Of a stretch of 64,000 nt of DNA, positions 20,577-32,779 are shown piece after piece. The notes beneath the pieces are model-generated. The model saw only the letters and a list, made by a program, of their open reading frames with translations, did not search any database and was not told where the DNA came from. Each line of letters opens with the position of its first letter. Within the stretch, counting starts at the first letter, position 1. This DNA comes from Nageia nagi (lineage: Eukaryota > Pinophyta): NCBI GenBank assembly GCA_050084985.1, contig JBITNC010000001.1:165168001-165232000 (forward strand), in the 5' to 3' direction. Both the position numbers and the translations under genes were made by a program.

Positions 20577-21250
20577 CATGCAACAAAATATATGTAAGGA
20601 TACAATATGGCTCCTTGTGTTCTCCAAAATAGCTCCAACACCTACAAAAAAATATCAAAATCATGAGCTCTATATATTCTCTTGGACCTTGATGCTTTAT
20701 TGGACTTGAATGGAGAGTGTTCTTGGATCAACTGTGAGTAATCTCCATTGCATATGGTTGTACTTGGATTTTGCTTTTGTATGTTTTTGGCTAGTTTAGT
20801 TGCAATCTAGATGTCATTCTCTATCATGGATTGGATTGTTAGATGGAGAGAGTGTGCAAATTGGTCAAAATGGACCTTCAATTCCAATAGAGGATCCCCC
20901 AAGTCAAAGTGGGATACCAAAAGGAGATCCTTTGGCTAATTGGTTCATTTAGTGTGCTTGAGTGCATCAACTTTCATTTGGGTGTGCAGGGTTCATTGCT
21001 TACCTATCTAGGTGAGCAACAGATTCAAATTTTTAGATTTTAAAAATACATAGTTAGGATCATTCAAACAACCTACCATTTGTTCATATGACCTATAAGT
21101 TATTCGAATGACTTGTCAATTATTCCATTAAGGAATGATTTTACCTAAGATGCCAAAAAGGAAAAAAAATGACTACGAATGACCATGAGGTGATGAAAAT
21201 GACCACATGACACTATAGACAACATAAAATGCATTTTTTAGGTGCTTACA
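20577..21250 (-). repeat. Remainder of the El0 5' LTR
   Basis: The segment ends at 21250 in TTTTTTAGGTGCTTACA, the same terminal phrase as the El1 LTR (TTTTTAGGTGTCTACA), so it is the right end of an LTR of a related element. From about 21050 the motif AATGAC/ATTC recurs repeatedly, including GGAATGAT and ATTCGAATGAC. Together with 1-3037 it forms the host element split by El1. The LTR start was not located. Confidence 0.55.
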
Positions 21251-22439
21251 ATCATAGATAAAAGTATAATTATTAGGGTAAGTAAAAATCATTAGGGTGA
21301 TAAAGATATACCCTAGCTCCATTTGATGAATGTGTTTAATTTTACACTTTACCTGAATTCATAGAAAGGGATAAAGGAGTTTAGTTTAAAATAGTGTGTT
21401 GATTTTCATAAACATTCTATATAGGTTGTTATTCAACCTAATTCCTTGTATATGGGATAAGAACTTAGTACATTAATATTTTGTAAGTAAAATTCTAACA
21501 AGGTAAGTCCAATAAAGATATAATCCAACTTAAGAAGGTAAAGAAGTTTATATTACACCCTATAAATAAGTAATCTTAATATATATATATATATATATGG
21601 TAAACAAGTGGATACTAGTAAATCCTAAGAATCAAATTGAGAAATAAGATAACCTAAGTGTATATCCAATATCTTTAGTATATGTTACCTCTCAAATGAT
21701 GATTTATAATCGATTAAGAAGGAATGATAATGATTCAAGTGGGAGAAATTAGTAGTAAATTCATGGCCTTGCATTATAGTACTATTGTTAGGATTCATAC
21801 ATGGGTTTAATGGTAAATCTTAACAATGATTCACAAATATCTAATGGATCTAGAATTGTAGTACACAAGTAGTTCACTCAAAGACAACCCAAATGAAAGA
21901 GAAAACCCTTAAAGAATCAATTCTATGAAAAATAAAACTTTTGGATGGATTGGTAATGAAGATGTTATGGAATATTCATTAGTTAAATCTCCCTTGCTAA
22001 ATGACATTCCAAAAGAATATTCCTTGAGTATGGACCACTTCGCATCGCACTTCCTTTATAGAGTAGTAGTTGAATTTAATCTCATCTCAAGGCATGTTAC
22101 TAAACATTAGTATGGAAATTTTATAAAGTGGAATTAATTACATAGTACCATGTGTATGGGATATTTGTAGAACCATAGATCTCTTGTGAGACTTCCTAAA
22201 CAAGTTGTTTTGAGTCTTCTTGTATACAATATGGTGTCATTATGTCATGGGTGGTTTTCATTTTATATCCTTGATTAAAATTAATTAGACTATAAAAACC
22301 ACTTGAGGGTATTGTTTTGATACCCGTGGATCCTCAAGATATGGGCATGGGGATGCCAGATTATATGGTGATCCTAGCCAATAGATATGGGTAGTGTAGT
22401 GAGTCATATCCTTAATAGGGTGCCAAATGAGGATAATAA
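21251..22439. other. Unassigned interval
   Basis: No gene or LTR could be supported. It includes a short (AT) run near 21580. It lies between the El0 LTR end and the part of the El3 5' LTR that can be recognised. It may hold a deleted or replaced LTR portion. Confidence 0.4.
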
Positions 22440-22968
22440 TTGATAAAATTATAGTTATTAGGTGAAGATAATTTAGTAATCCTACTACTTGTATTTAATC
22501 ACATAGGAGTATGATAAATGTTACGTAAGCAAGGACATTACCCATTCATAAGGAAGTTTGCATAGGATAAACTATCTGCTCTTGTGAGTCAAAGGATTAT
22601 CATTGAGTGAGGATATATAACCTAGTGGATGTAAGTTCTCCTTGGTGATATGGGCCCCAAGTAGGAAACCACTATGCCATGTTCAAAAAGTCTACTACAC
22701 AATTCATGAAGTGGAAATGGTGGGGTCACATTTAAGGTATCTCCTTAATGGGATGAGCATTTTGGAGTGAACACCAAAAGAGATTTAATCAAGGTTGGAA
22801 TATTTAGACTTTATCTAGTATTGCCACATGGATGCTGACTAGCTAGTAGGATTCAAAAGCTTATATGGATCACCTAAATCCATTCCTATATCATTAGAGT
22901 GTTTAAAACTAATAAAAAAATTAGGTTTGACATTTTAAGGTTTTGAATGTATAGAATAAGAAGATGCA
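22440..22968 (+). repeat. Partial 5' LTR of El3
   Basis: Homologous to 29636-30161 (for example GATAAAATTATAG and GATAAAACTATAG at the left, GAATGTATAGAATAAG at the right). Upstream of 22440 the similarity to the 3' LTR stops. Confidence 0.72.
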
Positions 22969-22974
22969 TTAGAT

Positions 22975-22992
22975 TGGTATCAGAGTGTCAAG
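22975..22992 (+). other. Primer binding site of El3, initiator tRNA-Met
   Basis: TGGTATCAGAGTGTCAAG follows the LTR end after six bases. Its first 11 bases match the complement of the plant initiator tRNA-Met 3' end, the usual primer of chromoviruses. Confidence 0.85.
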
Positions 22993-23051
22993 TTCAAACT
23001 CTCAGACTTATGGTCCATGATACTTTTGTTATAAGAGTTTAGGAATTCAAG

Positions 23052-24460
23052 ATGGGTATGCTTGAGCCTAATAATAATACCATTTGGTGGACTCAGATTA
23101 TGAAAATTCCAATACACATAACAAAAGCTTTAGGAAACTAGTGACAAGGTGTCAAAAATGGCCTTCTCATGAATGTCAATGTTAGGAAAAACCAAAGAAA
23201 TGTTAGGGGTCAAAATGCAAATGGTAAGGATCAAAATGTTAGAAATAAAATAATGAGGAATGCAAATAGAAGGGTTCCCAGCAATGAGAATGAGAGTTCT
23301 TCAAGTCATTCCATTTGGAACAATAGAGGAGAAGAATCCATCATGAGATTACAAGAGTAGGTGGTGGAGAAATAAGAAATAATAAATAATATGCTAAATC
23401 CAAGGGATAAACCTCCAAGAGAAGAACTTATTCTAGAATAAGCAAGACCTAAAGGGATGGATGCTCAGATGTAGGAAAGAATTGAACAAGAACTTGCAAT
23501 GAATCTAAAGAAAGTTTGAATTCCAAAATTTAAGGGTAAATAAGAAGGAAAACAAGTAGAAGTATGGTTAGAATAAGTAGAAACCTACTTCTCAATGGAA
23601 AACTTATCACCAGAGACCAAAATAGTATGGGATATTACTTTAAAATGGTGGAATACACACAAGATTGAGCATGAGATCTAGTACCTGAAGTGGTTAAAAT
23701 TTATTATAGCATTCAATAAGAGATTCATTCCTTAGGTGTACTATGATAGAAAGTATGAAGAATACTATACTTTTCAATAAGGATGCATGAGTGTTTAGAG
23801 TTATCACCAGAGATTTGTTAAATTTTTTAAGTACATTCTATAAAATAAGAACCATATGAAGGTGCATATATTTCTTATGGAGTTAGATCCCAAGGTCAAA
23901 ACTATAGTAAATGTATTGAATCCCAAAATGCTTGAAGAGGCATAAGAACTTGTAAAAAGGGAAGAAACAAACCTGGGAATTAAGAAGACTTTTGTAAGTT
24001 CTAAAAACTTTCAAATAAAAAAGATAATGAAATCCATCAAAAGAATCATAGTGTAGAGCATTAAGCACAACAAATAAGAAATAAGAAATATAATCATGGT
24101 TACAAGGATGGTAATCACTCTAGATTTTAAAAGAAATCATTTGTAAATAAGGATTATAAGAAAAATAATTTCCAAAGGAAGAATCAATAGTTTCATAAAA
24201 AACATCAGAATCCCAAAAATGAAAACCAAGGTTTCAAAAACCATGGTCAAGGATTTCCAAATCAAAGAGGTAATCAAAATACATCAAGAGATAAGTTTCC
24301 TAAAAAAATAAAGATCCTTAAGATGGATGCTAGAATTGTGGTGGAGCACATTATGCAAATTAGTGTCCCTTGAAGATAGATCTACCCAATGAGTATCAAA
24401 TCTTTGTAGCTATCAGATTAGGACAGACTAGAGGACAAGCCACACCTCTCTAAACACCTG
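23052..24460 (+). pseudogene. Gag of El3
   Basis: The proposed start is ATG at 23052 (MGMLEPNNN). An Asn/Arg-rich N-terminal part is followed by a capsid-like region, including VEVWLE, VETYFSMENLSPETK and HQRFVKFF (23540-23850). A CCHC zinc knuckle lies at 24328-24366, with C-x2-C-x4-H-x4-C spacing and two TAG codons inside it, one where Trp and one where Gln is usual. Reading with stops ignored stays in frame for most of the length. Many TAG/TAA sit where Gln is expected. Confidence 0.75.
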
Positions 24461-24760
24461 GTTAAATTTTTGATAAATATTTTAAGATTTTGATAAATTT
24501 TGGTGCTACAAATAGTTTTATTTAAAATTACTTAGTTAAATACATGGGAAAGGCACTAAAATGTTTAGCAAATGGGTGGCAAGTGGAGTTTGGATTGGGT
24601 CAAAAATACCCTATTAGATAATGCTTTAGGGATGTTGAACTAGAATTACCCAAAGGGTCTATTATGTGGGATTTGTATGTGGTTCCCCTAGCCTCTTATG
24701 ATATCATCTTAGGTATGGATTGGTTGATGGCCCACAAATATTTGATTAAACTTTAGGAAA
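24461..24760 (+). pseudogene. Protease of El3
   Basis: The retropepsin box reads FGATNSFI where the family has DSGATHSFI-like wording, so the catalytic Asp/Ser pair is lost. Downstream, VVPLASYDIILGMDWLMAH is the conserved C-terminal landmark of chromovirus protease. It follows the zinc knuckle directly. Confidence 0.7.
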
Positions 24761-25029
24761 TATGGGTATAATACATCAATGTATCTCAAAATTAATATAG
24801 GGTGTACAATGATCAAGGATCTTTTGAACCCTATTTGATCACATCCATGTAAGATAAGAAGCATTAGAAAACATTAGATGATTTATGCAATCAAGGTTAA
24901 GGAAGTGGAACAAGAGGATAAAGAGGTAGATTTATTGAATAATTACCTTGTGTTAAGAATACAAATATGTATTCCCAAAATATCTAACCATATTACCCCC
25001 AAAATGAGAATTTAACTTCTTGATAGATT

Positions 25030-25853
25030 TAGTATCAGGAGATGAATCTATTTGTAGAACCCTAAATAGAATGAACACCATTGAGATGCAAGAATTAAAG
25101 GTACAATTATAAGATTTGTTAGAAAAAGGGTTGATAAAACCAAGTGTATCACCATGGGGTGCTTCTGTGTATTATTTATGAAAAAAAAGATGAAACATTG
25201 AGGTTGTGTATTGATTATAGGATGTTGAATAAGGTCACCATCAAGAATAGTATCCCTTACTTAAGATTGATGACTTGTTTGGTCAACTCAAATATGCTAC
25301 TATTTTCTCTAAGATAGATATGAAATTAAGGTACTATCAATTGAGAATTAAGGGATCAAACACCCATAAGAAAACTTTTAAAACTAGGTATGGACACTAT
25401 GAGTTTGTTGTATTACCTTTTGGGTTAACAAATGCCCCTATAGCATTCATGAATTTATTGAATAGTGTCTATCATGAATACCTAGACAAGTTTGTGTTAT
25501 TATATTTATATGATATCCTCATCTACTCAAAGAATGAGGAACAACATAATTATCATCTAAGGTTAGCTCTAAAGGTGTTGAGAAGAAATCAATTATATGG
25601 AAAATAGTTAAAGTGTCACTTTTATATTTCATAAATGTATTATCTAGGTCACATCATCTCTATAGAAGGAATTTTAGTTGATCCCAAGAAAGTGGAAGCA
25701 CTAATGAGTTGGCCTACACCAACAAGTGTGATTGAGGTAAGGATTTTTATTGGATTAGCTAGGTACTATCAAAGGTTTATCAAATATTTCTCAAATATAA
25801 CCAATTCCATAACTAGTTTCCAAAAGAAAAATAAGGTGTCCAAATGGACATAA
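25030..25853 (+). pseudogene. Reverse transcriptase of El3
   Basis: Landmarks are [14 protein letters not shown], then [19 protein letters not shown], the block ending FVVLPFGLTNAPIAFMNLLN, and YLGHIISIEGILVDPKKVE. The catalytic box reads YLYDILIYSK instead of YLDDILIYSK, so one catalytic Asp is Tyr. Frameshifts are needed near 25170-25260 and stops occur near 25607 and 25633. Confidence 0.88.
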
Positions 25854-26290
25854 AAGTGTGAAAAAGCTTTTGTAAATTTGAAAAAAAGGCTTACCATAGC
25901 ACCAATTCTCACTATCCTTGACCCACATGGTGATTTTGTAGTATGTATGGATGCTTCATTAGAAGGTTTGGGTGGTGTGTTATCACAAAATGAAAATCTA
26001 GTAGCATATGAATCTAGAAAATTGAAAATAAACAATCTAAACTATGTAACTCATTATCTTGAATTGGTAGTAGTAGTCCATGCACTCAAAATATGGAGAT
26101 GCTATCTTTTAAAAAAATCTATCAAACTTGAAATAGATCACCAAAGTTTGAAGTACCTTTTTACTCAACCAGATCTAAATGCTAGGTAAAGGTGATGGAT
26201 GGAATTCCTAGTTGAATATGACTTTGGTATTTAATACATAAAAGGAAATGAAAATAAGAGGGTAGATGCTATGAGTCATAGATGACATGT
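25854..26290 (+). pseudogene. RNase H of El3
   Basis: The sequence contains FVVCMDASLEGLGGVLSQ (first Asp), LELVVVVHALKIWRCYL (Glu) and LEIDHQSLKYLF (Asp), the usual order for gypsy RNase H fused to RT. It ends near GNENKRVDAMSHR. A stop at 25852 and another near 26190 interrupt it. Confidence 0.85.
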
Positions 26291-27770
26291 AAATATCATG
26301 AAAAGAAGTCAGTTTGACTTACTTGATCAAGTGAAAGTTTTATAGCAAGAAGATCCATATTACAAATCCATCCATGAATTAATTGAGAAAGGTACCCCAT
26401 CATCTCAAGATTTCATTGAAAAAGATGGAATTTTGTATTTTAAGAATATATTAGTCATCCTAGACAAGGGAAATATGAGAAATTTAATCATGCAAGAAGC
26501 TCATCATACCTAGTATGTAGCACATCTGGGAGGTGCAAAGATTAGAGAAGACCTAAAATAGAGATTTTATTAGGATGGAATGAAAATGGACATACTAGAA
26601 TTCATGGCAAGATGCCTTTAATGTTAAAAAGTTAAAATAGAACATCAACATCTAGGTGGAAATATATATCCACATTATGTTCCTACATAGAAATGGCAAG
26701 TAATTTTGATGGATTTTATTGTTGATTTTTCAAAAACCAGATTTCATCATGACTCAATTCTAATAGTGGTTGAAAAATTAACCAAGGTAGCATATTTTAT
26801 ACCTAGTAATACCATTGATGATGCTCCTTTAGTAGCAAATAAGTTTTTCTAAGAAATATTTAGATTGCATGGATTTCCTAAGGTGATAATATTAGATAGA
26901 TATTCTAAGTTCACCTTCGTGTTTTTGAAATAATTGCATAAGGAATTGGGAACAAAATTGAATATGAGTTCAGCATATCATCCTGAGATAGATGGATAAA
27001 CTAAATTATTAAATAGAGTCCTTAAGGACATGCTTATAATGTATTTCATAGAGAAAAAGACTAAATGTGATGATTACCTCTACTTGGTCAAATTTGCTTA
27101 TAATAATGGATATCATTCATATTTGGGAATGGCTCCTTTTAAGGCTCTCTATGGAAAGAGATACAATACTTCTTTATCTTGGAATAATTAAGAGGATTAA
27201 GTGATGATCCTACCTGAAATGTTAAATAAAATGGAAGAGGAATTAAATTCTATTCAATGAAAGTTGAAGGAAGCGATGATCAATAAAAGAGTTATGTCTA
27301 TCTCAAAAGAATTCCTTAAGAATTTGATGTGGGTGAAAAAGTATTCTTACAAGTCCAACCCATGAAAAGTGCCATAAATTCAATTAAATTAGATCCTTGG
27401 TTTATTTTTATTTTTGAAATTATCAAAAAGAAGTGTCCAATTACCTACAAACTTGCTTTGCCACCAAGTTTGTCAAAAATGCATGATATCTTTCATATCT
27501 CTTTACTGAGAAAGTATGTTGCTAACCCCTCTCATGTGTTGGATTTTGCTAATTTACAGATGTCATACCCTTAAGATGTTGAAGTTATCCCTTTTAGAAT
27601 TCTATCTTTTAGAACTAAGAAACTAATAAATTGGGGGATTAATGAGTGTCTAGTACAATGGGATAAGTATTTTGAATCATCTTCCACTTGGAAAGATGAA
27701 TCCATTATGAGAAGACAATTTTCTTATTTGTTTACTTGGTCATGGGAAATTTTTTTAAAACTTTGTGATT
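26291..27770 (+). pseudogene. Integrase with chromodomain-like C-terminus, El3
   Basis: The HHCC region (EAHHT, VAHLGGAKI, ARCL, C) is near 26495-26625. The core begins MDFIVDFSKTRFH and continues through LDRYSKFTF to SAYHPEIDG. The Glu of the DDE triad is changed: DG-stop-TKLLNR where the family has DGQTERVNR-like sequence. 27329-27574 is the conserved GEKVFLQVQPMK to LRKYVANPSHVLDF region. A chromodomain-like remnant (LVQWDKYFESSSTWKDE) ends near 27760. Several TAG/TAA stops are present. Confidence 0.85.
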
Positions 27771-27810
27771 ATATTATGAATGTATTTAAGAAGATAAGGG
27801 AATGTGTTCC

Positions 27811-27827
27811 TTTTAAGGGGGGTAGTA
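27811..27827 (+). other. Polypurine tract of El3
   Basis: TTTTAAGGGGGGTAGTA directly precedes the LTR start TGTAATGACCC. The same junction, reversed, occurs at 60429-60450. Confidence 0.8.
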
Positions 27828-30161
27828 TGTAATGACCCACCCAATTACACTATTGAGACTCGAGTATTATCGAGGATTTGACAGACTATGTTTGAATTAT
27901 GCTATATAATGATAAGTTTTGAATAGCAATATGCTTTATTTATGTCAATTTGATAGATTTGAGATGTTTTGACATAGGTCACAGGTTAAATCAAGATGAA
28001 AAGTATGGGAAAAGACCCAAGAAACCAAGGGTGAATTGGTGACATGAAAGGAAGGGTAAGATTGAAGAAATGATTGGCATTGGTTCACTAATAAACCCTA
28101 ATGACCATCATAGATCATGTAGTTGCATGGTAGAATAATTATTCATGAATGCTAATTTTCATGATGAATGTTTATTTGTGGATGTGTCTGGATTAACAAT
28201 TTATTCTATAGAATGAGGTGACCATCATAGGTAAGATGTGTGATTAACTTCCTCCTATGACTTTTTGTAATTTAAATTTGAAAAGGAAGGGAAAGGAATA
28301 GTCCCTTCTTTTGAATTCAAATTTTTTACTTATAGTTGTTGGTAAATTAAAGTGAAAATTAAAAAAATAATAGTTAGAAAGGACTAAGGTCACTTTATGA
28401 TGTTACAAGATATGTAATGGTTTATGAAAATAATTGAGTTGTGAACCTACTTATTTTGTTTCCTTTTGTTAGGTGTGGGAAATAGTTGGCACTAATTTAT
28501 TGATTAATAAAAAAGGTTCCAAGGTATTAAATGCCACTACAATCATCAATAACTTTAATAAAACCTACCATAAAAGAATTATTAAAGGGATGAGTATAAA
28601 TTCATTTGGACATACTTGAACCTCCTTAGCTATAAATAAGAGGGTGGAACATCAGGAAAAACATCTATCTACTATCATTTCATTCTTGTTATTCTCAAGC
28701 ATTATGTGTAGAGTTACATGAAGAAAAGAAGCCTTTCTCTCTCTGCAAGTCAAGGTGCATTATTTTACATTTTATACAATAAATCTTAGTTAAAATAGTT
28801 TTATTTTGATGTTATTTAATAAGTTGTATGAAAGGATTGTTTGATAAAAGATCAAGAAATTAATTGTTGATAGAGGTATTATACTATTTGAAGGGAAATA
28901 TTGATTATTTTGTTTGACATAATGCATGTGAAGGTTGGTACCTTTTATTTTCTTTAAAAATTAAAGGAATGGGATTTTATTATTTTCCCTTTATTTAAAT
29001 CTAGTGGTGGGAAGTATCAAGAACAAATGTATTATGGAATAGTGATGACACTAGTTAATTAATTATGTTGGGATCTCATGCTTTCTCACCTTACTTACAT
29101 TTACTCCCTATTGTGTTCTCTCATAGCTATGGCCATAATATTTGATGTAAAACCATTTTAAATACTCTTTGGTAGATCTCTAAACCTTCCTATAAAAACT
29201 CCCATGAAGGCATACATTGGAAAAATATTGGCAAAGGTTTTAGAGTTTGGAATTAATCTTGAGCATAGTGAACATTTTAGGATGACCCATTATGTGTGTA
29301 CCCTATAATAATTACATTCCATGGATAAATATTTTCAAAATTTCTATTGTAAAATAATTCTTGAACTTTATGTATTCCCTTCATGTCAATATTTTTCAAC
29401 TATAATATGTAATGATAAATAATTTCAACTACTCTTTGATGGATCTCTATACCTCCTTCCTAAGTTCTCACAGTGATGCATGCTACGAATTACTATTAAA
29501 AGCATGTAAAACCATTTTTAATTATGATTTGATGGATATTTGTACCATGTTCTCAAGCTCATGTGGTGATTCATGATCAAATAATGTTGATAAAGGCTAC
29601 AAAGTTTAGCTTCATGCCTAATCATTCTATAGTTGATAAAACTATAGTTACCAAGTGAATGTAATTTAGTAGTAATACTACTTATAGTTAAGCACATAGG
29701 AGTGTGTCGACTATTCCATGGGTGATGATGTTACCCACTCATAAGGAATTTTGCCTAGGATAAACTAATTTCTCCTGTGAGTTGGATGGTTATCATCATG
29801 TAAGGATGTATAACCTAGTGGATGTACATTCTCTTGGGTGATATGGGCCCTAAGTAGGAAATAACTACTCTTTGTTCAAAATGTTTGCTACATAGTTCAT
29901 GAAGTGGAAATGGTGGGGTCACATTTAAGGCATTTCATCAATAGGATGAGCATTATGGAGTGAACACTAAAAGAGATTTAATCAAGGTTGGATAATCTAG
30001 ACTTTATCTAGTCTTGCCATGTGGGTGCTGACTAGCTAGAAGCATTTACAAGCTCATATGGATCACCTGAATCCATTCCTAGATCATTTGAGTGTTTAAA
30101 ACTAATAAAAAAATTAGGTCTAAAATTTTAAGGTTTTGAATGTATAGAATAAGAGGATACA
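27828..30161 (+). repeat. 3' LTR of El3
   Basis: It begins TGTAATGACCC and ends GGATACA. The first 400 bp resemble 63561-64000 and the last 525 bp match the partial 5' LTR. A TATA box (GCTATAAATAAG) lies at 28631-28638, and a CT-rich stretch follows the expected start site (about 28730-28750). At about 2.3 kb it is long, as is common in Tekay-type elements. Confidence 0.82.
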
Positions 30162-30640
30162 TTACACTCTAGAGGCATATAAAGATGTTGATTGGGTAAA
30201 AAGCCTATATGATAGAAAGATAATCTCTTGGTATACCTTATTATTTGGTAAATATCTCATCTCATGGAGCAATACAAAGTAACAAATAATTGCTATTTCC
30301 ACTACATAAGAGGAATATATGGTTACCCCCTCTACTTGCATACAAACCATTTGGATGGCTCAGCTATTTAAATATTTTGATACAAAATATTCCCAACCCA
30401 TTCCCATCAACTGTAATAACACCAACACCATTATAATGACTAAGAATATGATGTTTCAAAATAGGATAAATCACATAGATATTCAACACTAGTTATGAGA
30501 GACTTGGTGAATATAGATTCCTTGAATTTAGGTTTTATCTTATTAATGAAAAACTCATAAACATCTTCACCAAAGCATTGTTTAAGGATCGATTATTTAA
30601 AATCATATTGTAATTAAACCCATTAATATTAAGGGAGAGA
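30162..30640 (+). pseudogene. Copia-type RNase H fragment
   Basis: The plus-strand reading gives LEAYKDVDWVKSLYDRK, then YTLLFGKYLISW, AISTT, and later NTIIMTKNMMFQNRINHIDI. These correspond to the Copia RNase H landmarks (D.DWAGD..DRKSTSGY, ISW.SKKQ, D.QSAI..A.NP..H.RTKHID). It begins at the base after the El3 LTR, so El3 was inserted within, or is fused to, a Copia element. The 5' part of that Copia element was not found. Confidence 0.75.
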
Positions 30641-30641
30641 A

Positions 30642-31250
30642 TGAAGAAATTTTATTTTCAAGTTTGAATTTCCTTTTTGGTTGCATCTTCCACATGCACA
30701 CATCTTCTCCAATGACTATTTCATGATGGATTGATTCTTCACCTACTAATATTTATTTCCTTTTTCATGCATGTAGTTGAGATTTAATGATCATGATCTA
30801 ATTATATCTTCCTTGGATGCATATAAATGGTTTCCCATATTTATCTAATAGATTTTATTTATGTTATCTTCCTAATTCTCTAAGTAGATTATTATCCGTT
30901 ATATTTCTTGGAGTCTCCAATACTCCACCTTTTGTATCTATAAATAGGAATTAGTTTTCCCTTATAGAATATAGGTAGAGATCATTGTAAAGTTATGCTT
31001 TCATTTTAAGCACTCATAATAGATTTTTTTTTAAAATTTTCTTTGCAACTTTTTATTTTCATTCTCTTCATGTGGCTAAGTGATTGTGGATGGCTAGACA
31101 TCTTTGTGCAAACATCTTGAAGCTAGTTTGAGGTATTTCTTACCATTAAATCTACATTTTATCTTATAGGTATTAGTTAGATTATTATTTTATAGTTTTA
31201 ATAGCTATTTATTTTGGTTTACATTCTTTTTACCCTATTTCAGGTCTCAA
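30642..31250 (+). repeat. Probable Copia 3' LTR
   Basis: A purine tract (AAGGGAGAGA, 30631-30640) is followed by TGAAGAAATT. A TATA box (CTATAAATAGG) lies near 30938-30948, followed by a stretch typical of an LTR R region. The right end is uncertain, and no second copy is in the window to confirm the boundaries. Confidence 0.5.
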
Positions 31251-32779
31251 ACAAGACTAAATGTTTAAGTCTTCAACTTAGCTCTTTAGTTTAATGATTT
31301 TCCTTGCTAGAATCACATCTAAACTAGAATTCCCTTCCTACACTTATTGTAATCTATTTTCAATCCCTTCAAATAATTATTAGACCTAAATATTCAAGAT
31401 AGAGCATGTTTCAATCTTCTTGAGAGCTATCCTTGCTCATTGGATATATTTTAATGCTTTTTCATGCCATACAAATATTTTTCATACCTTATTCATACTT
31501 TTGGTGACATCATCACTCTTACTATGTGGAATACAATGATTGGAATACAATGATTTTCTCATTTTTTATACTAATTATGAGATTATGCTAACATTATCCC
31601 TCTTATTGTATGATAATTAAGCTAATTTCTTATTGTGTTGCACCTACAAAAGATTTTCAAGTGTTAGTGGTGCCTTCCCACACCATGTTGACATCATTGC
31701 TAACATCATCCCTATCATCATATAGATTTTAATACCTTATTACCTTGTCCAACTTTCTTTGAGGTTTTGTTGATGTCATGTATCTTGCTACCTAAACCTT
31801 AATGCATTTATTGTTATGTCACATTTTGACAATCTTGTTGCTAACATCACCTCTCTAAAAGTGTGATAGTGCCACTTTTCTTCCTTATCATAATTCAAAA
31901 GAATACTTGTAAACATAACTTGTTGGAAATGATGATATTATAACTTTGATTTCTTGTGCCACAATGTGGCAACATTTCTATTTATGTCATCCATGCAAAA
32001 TTTTGACATTTCCCTATTTTCTTCTCGATGTTATATCACCATAATCTACTTGTTGATATCATCATATCTAAAGTGCAACATTATACCTTTTTCTTTTCCT
32101 ACATCATGATAAATATCCTTTTGATATCATCAACCTTAAAGTATAAAAATCTAAATTTTGCACTATTGCTAATTATAAAAACTTAGTTTTTGATCATGAC
32201 AATTCCATTCTCCCATATAATCACTTTGTAGTTTGATCATGACTACAAAAATTTATCACAAATTGAAAGCATAATTTTTAACAACTCTAAAAACTTGCTA
32301 AATATATTATCTAACCAACCCTATTTTTATTTGAGATAATATAATTTAGGTACAATTGGTAGTTTTATGTATTTTTTACAACTTTGATATAATGGTTGTT
32401 TGTCAACATATTCAACCAAGCTATAAAATGCATTAGGATAATAATTGAACTCAACATCACTATCTCACAGTTATTGTCCCCCCTTTGAGCAATTACTATA
32501 TTTGGATCCTAATCCATAGTAGTGCACACATTCGATGCATACTAGTTAAAAGTAGTTTATTTTTCTCCATGAAAAAAACTTGCTATATGTCTAGTTAGGG
32601 CCATAAAAAAATAGTTAGTCATGAACCTCCTTAAAACCAAGAGTTTCCATATTTTGGTACCTTTGAAATGGACATAAAATTATTCTAGATTTCATTTTAT
32701 CATTTCTTAAAAAATTAATTAACTCATCTACCTTGCAAAGATAATCTTTGTTATTTCTAGTCCCTTGTAGAAAATATTT
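31251..32779. other. Non-coding interval with degenerate tandem repeats
   Basis: No intact gene. From about 31490 to 32160 a loose unit of the form 'ttgatatcatca..ct.aaagtg' recurs roughly every 70-80 bp. 32615-32797 has a short minus-strand frame (KVDELINFLRNDKMK) that may be a piece of an older ORF split by El2, but I cannot assign it. Confidence 0.4.

Larger units (their letters stand above)
22440..30161 (+). mobile_element. El3: decayed Ty3/gypsy chromovirus, plus strand
   Basis: The order is partial 5' LTR (22440-22968), initiator-Met tRNA primer site, gag, protease, RT, RNase H, integrase with a C-terminal chromodomain-like tail, polypurine tract and a 2.3 kb 3' LTR. The LTR parts 22440-22968 and 29636-30161 align well; the left part of the 5' LTR is missing or replaced. 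The integrase C-terminal wording (MHDIFHISLLRKYV) is typical of Tekay/Del-like chromoviruses. Stops and catalytic changes are frequent, so it is old. Confidence 0.85.
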
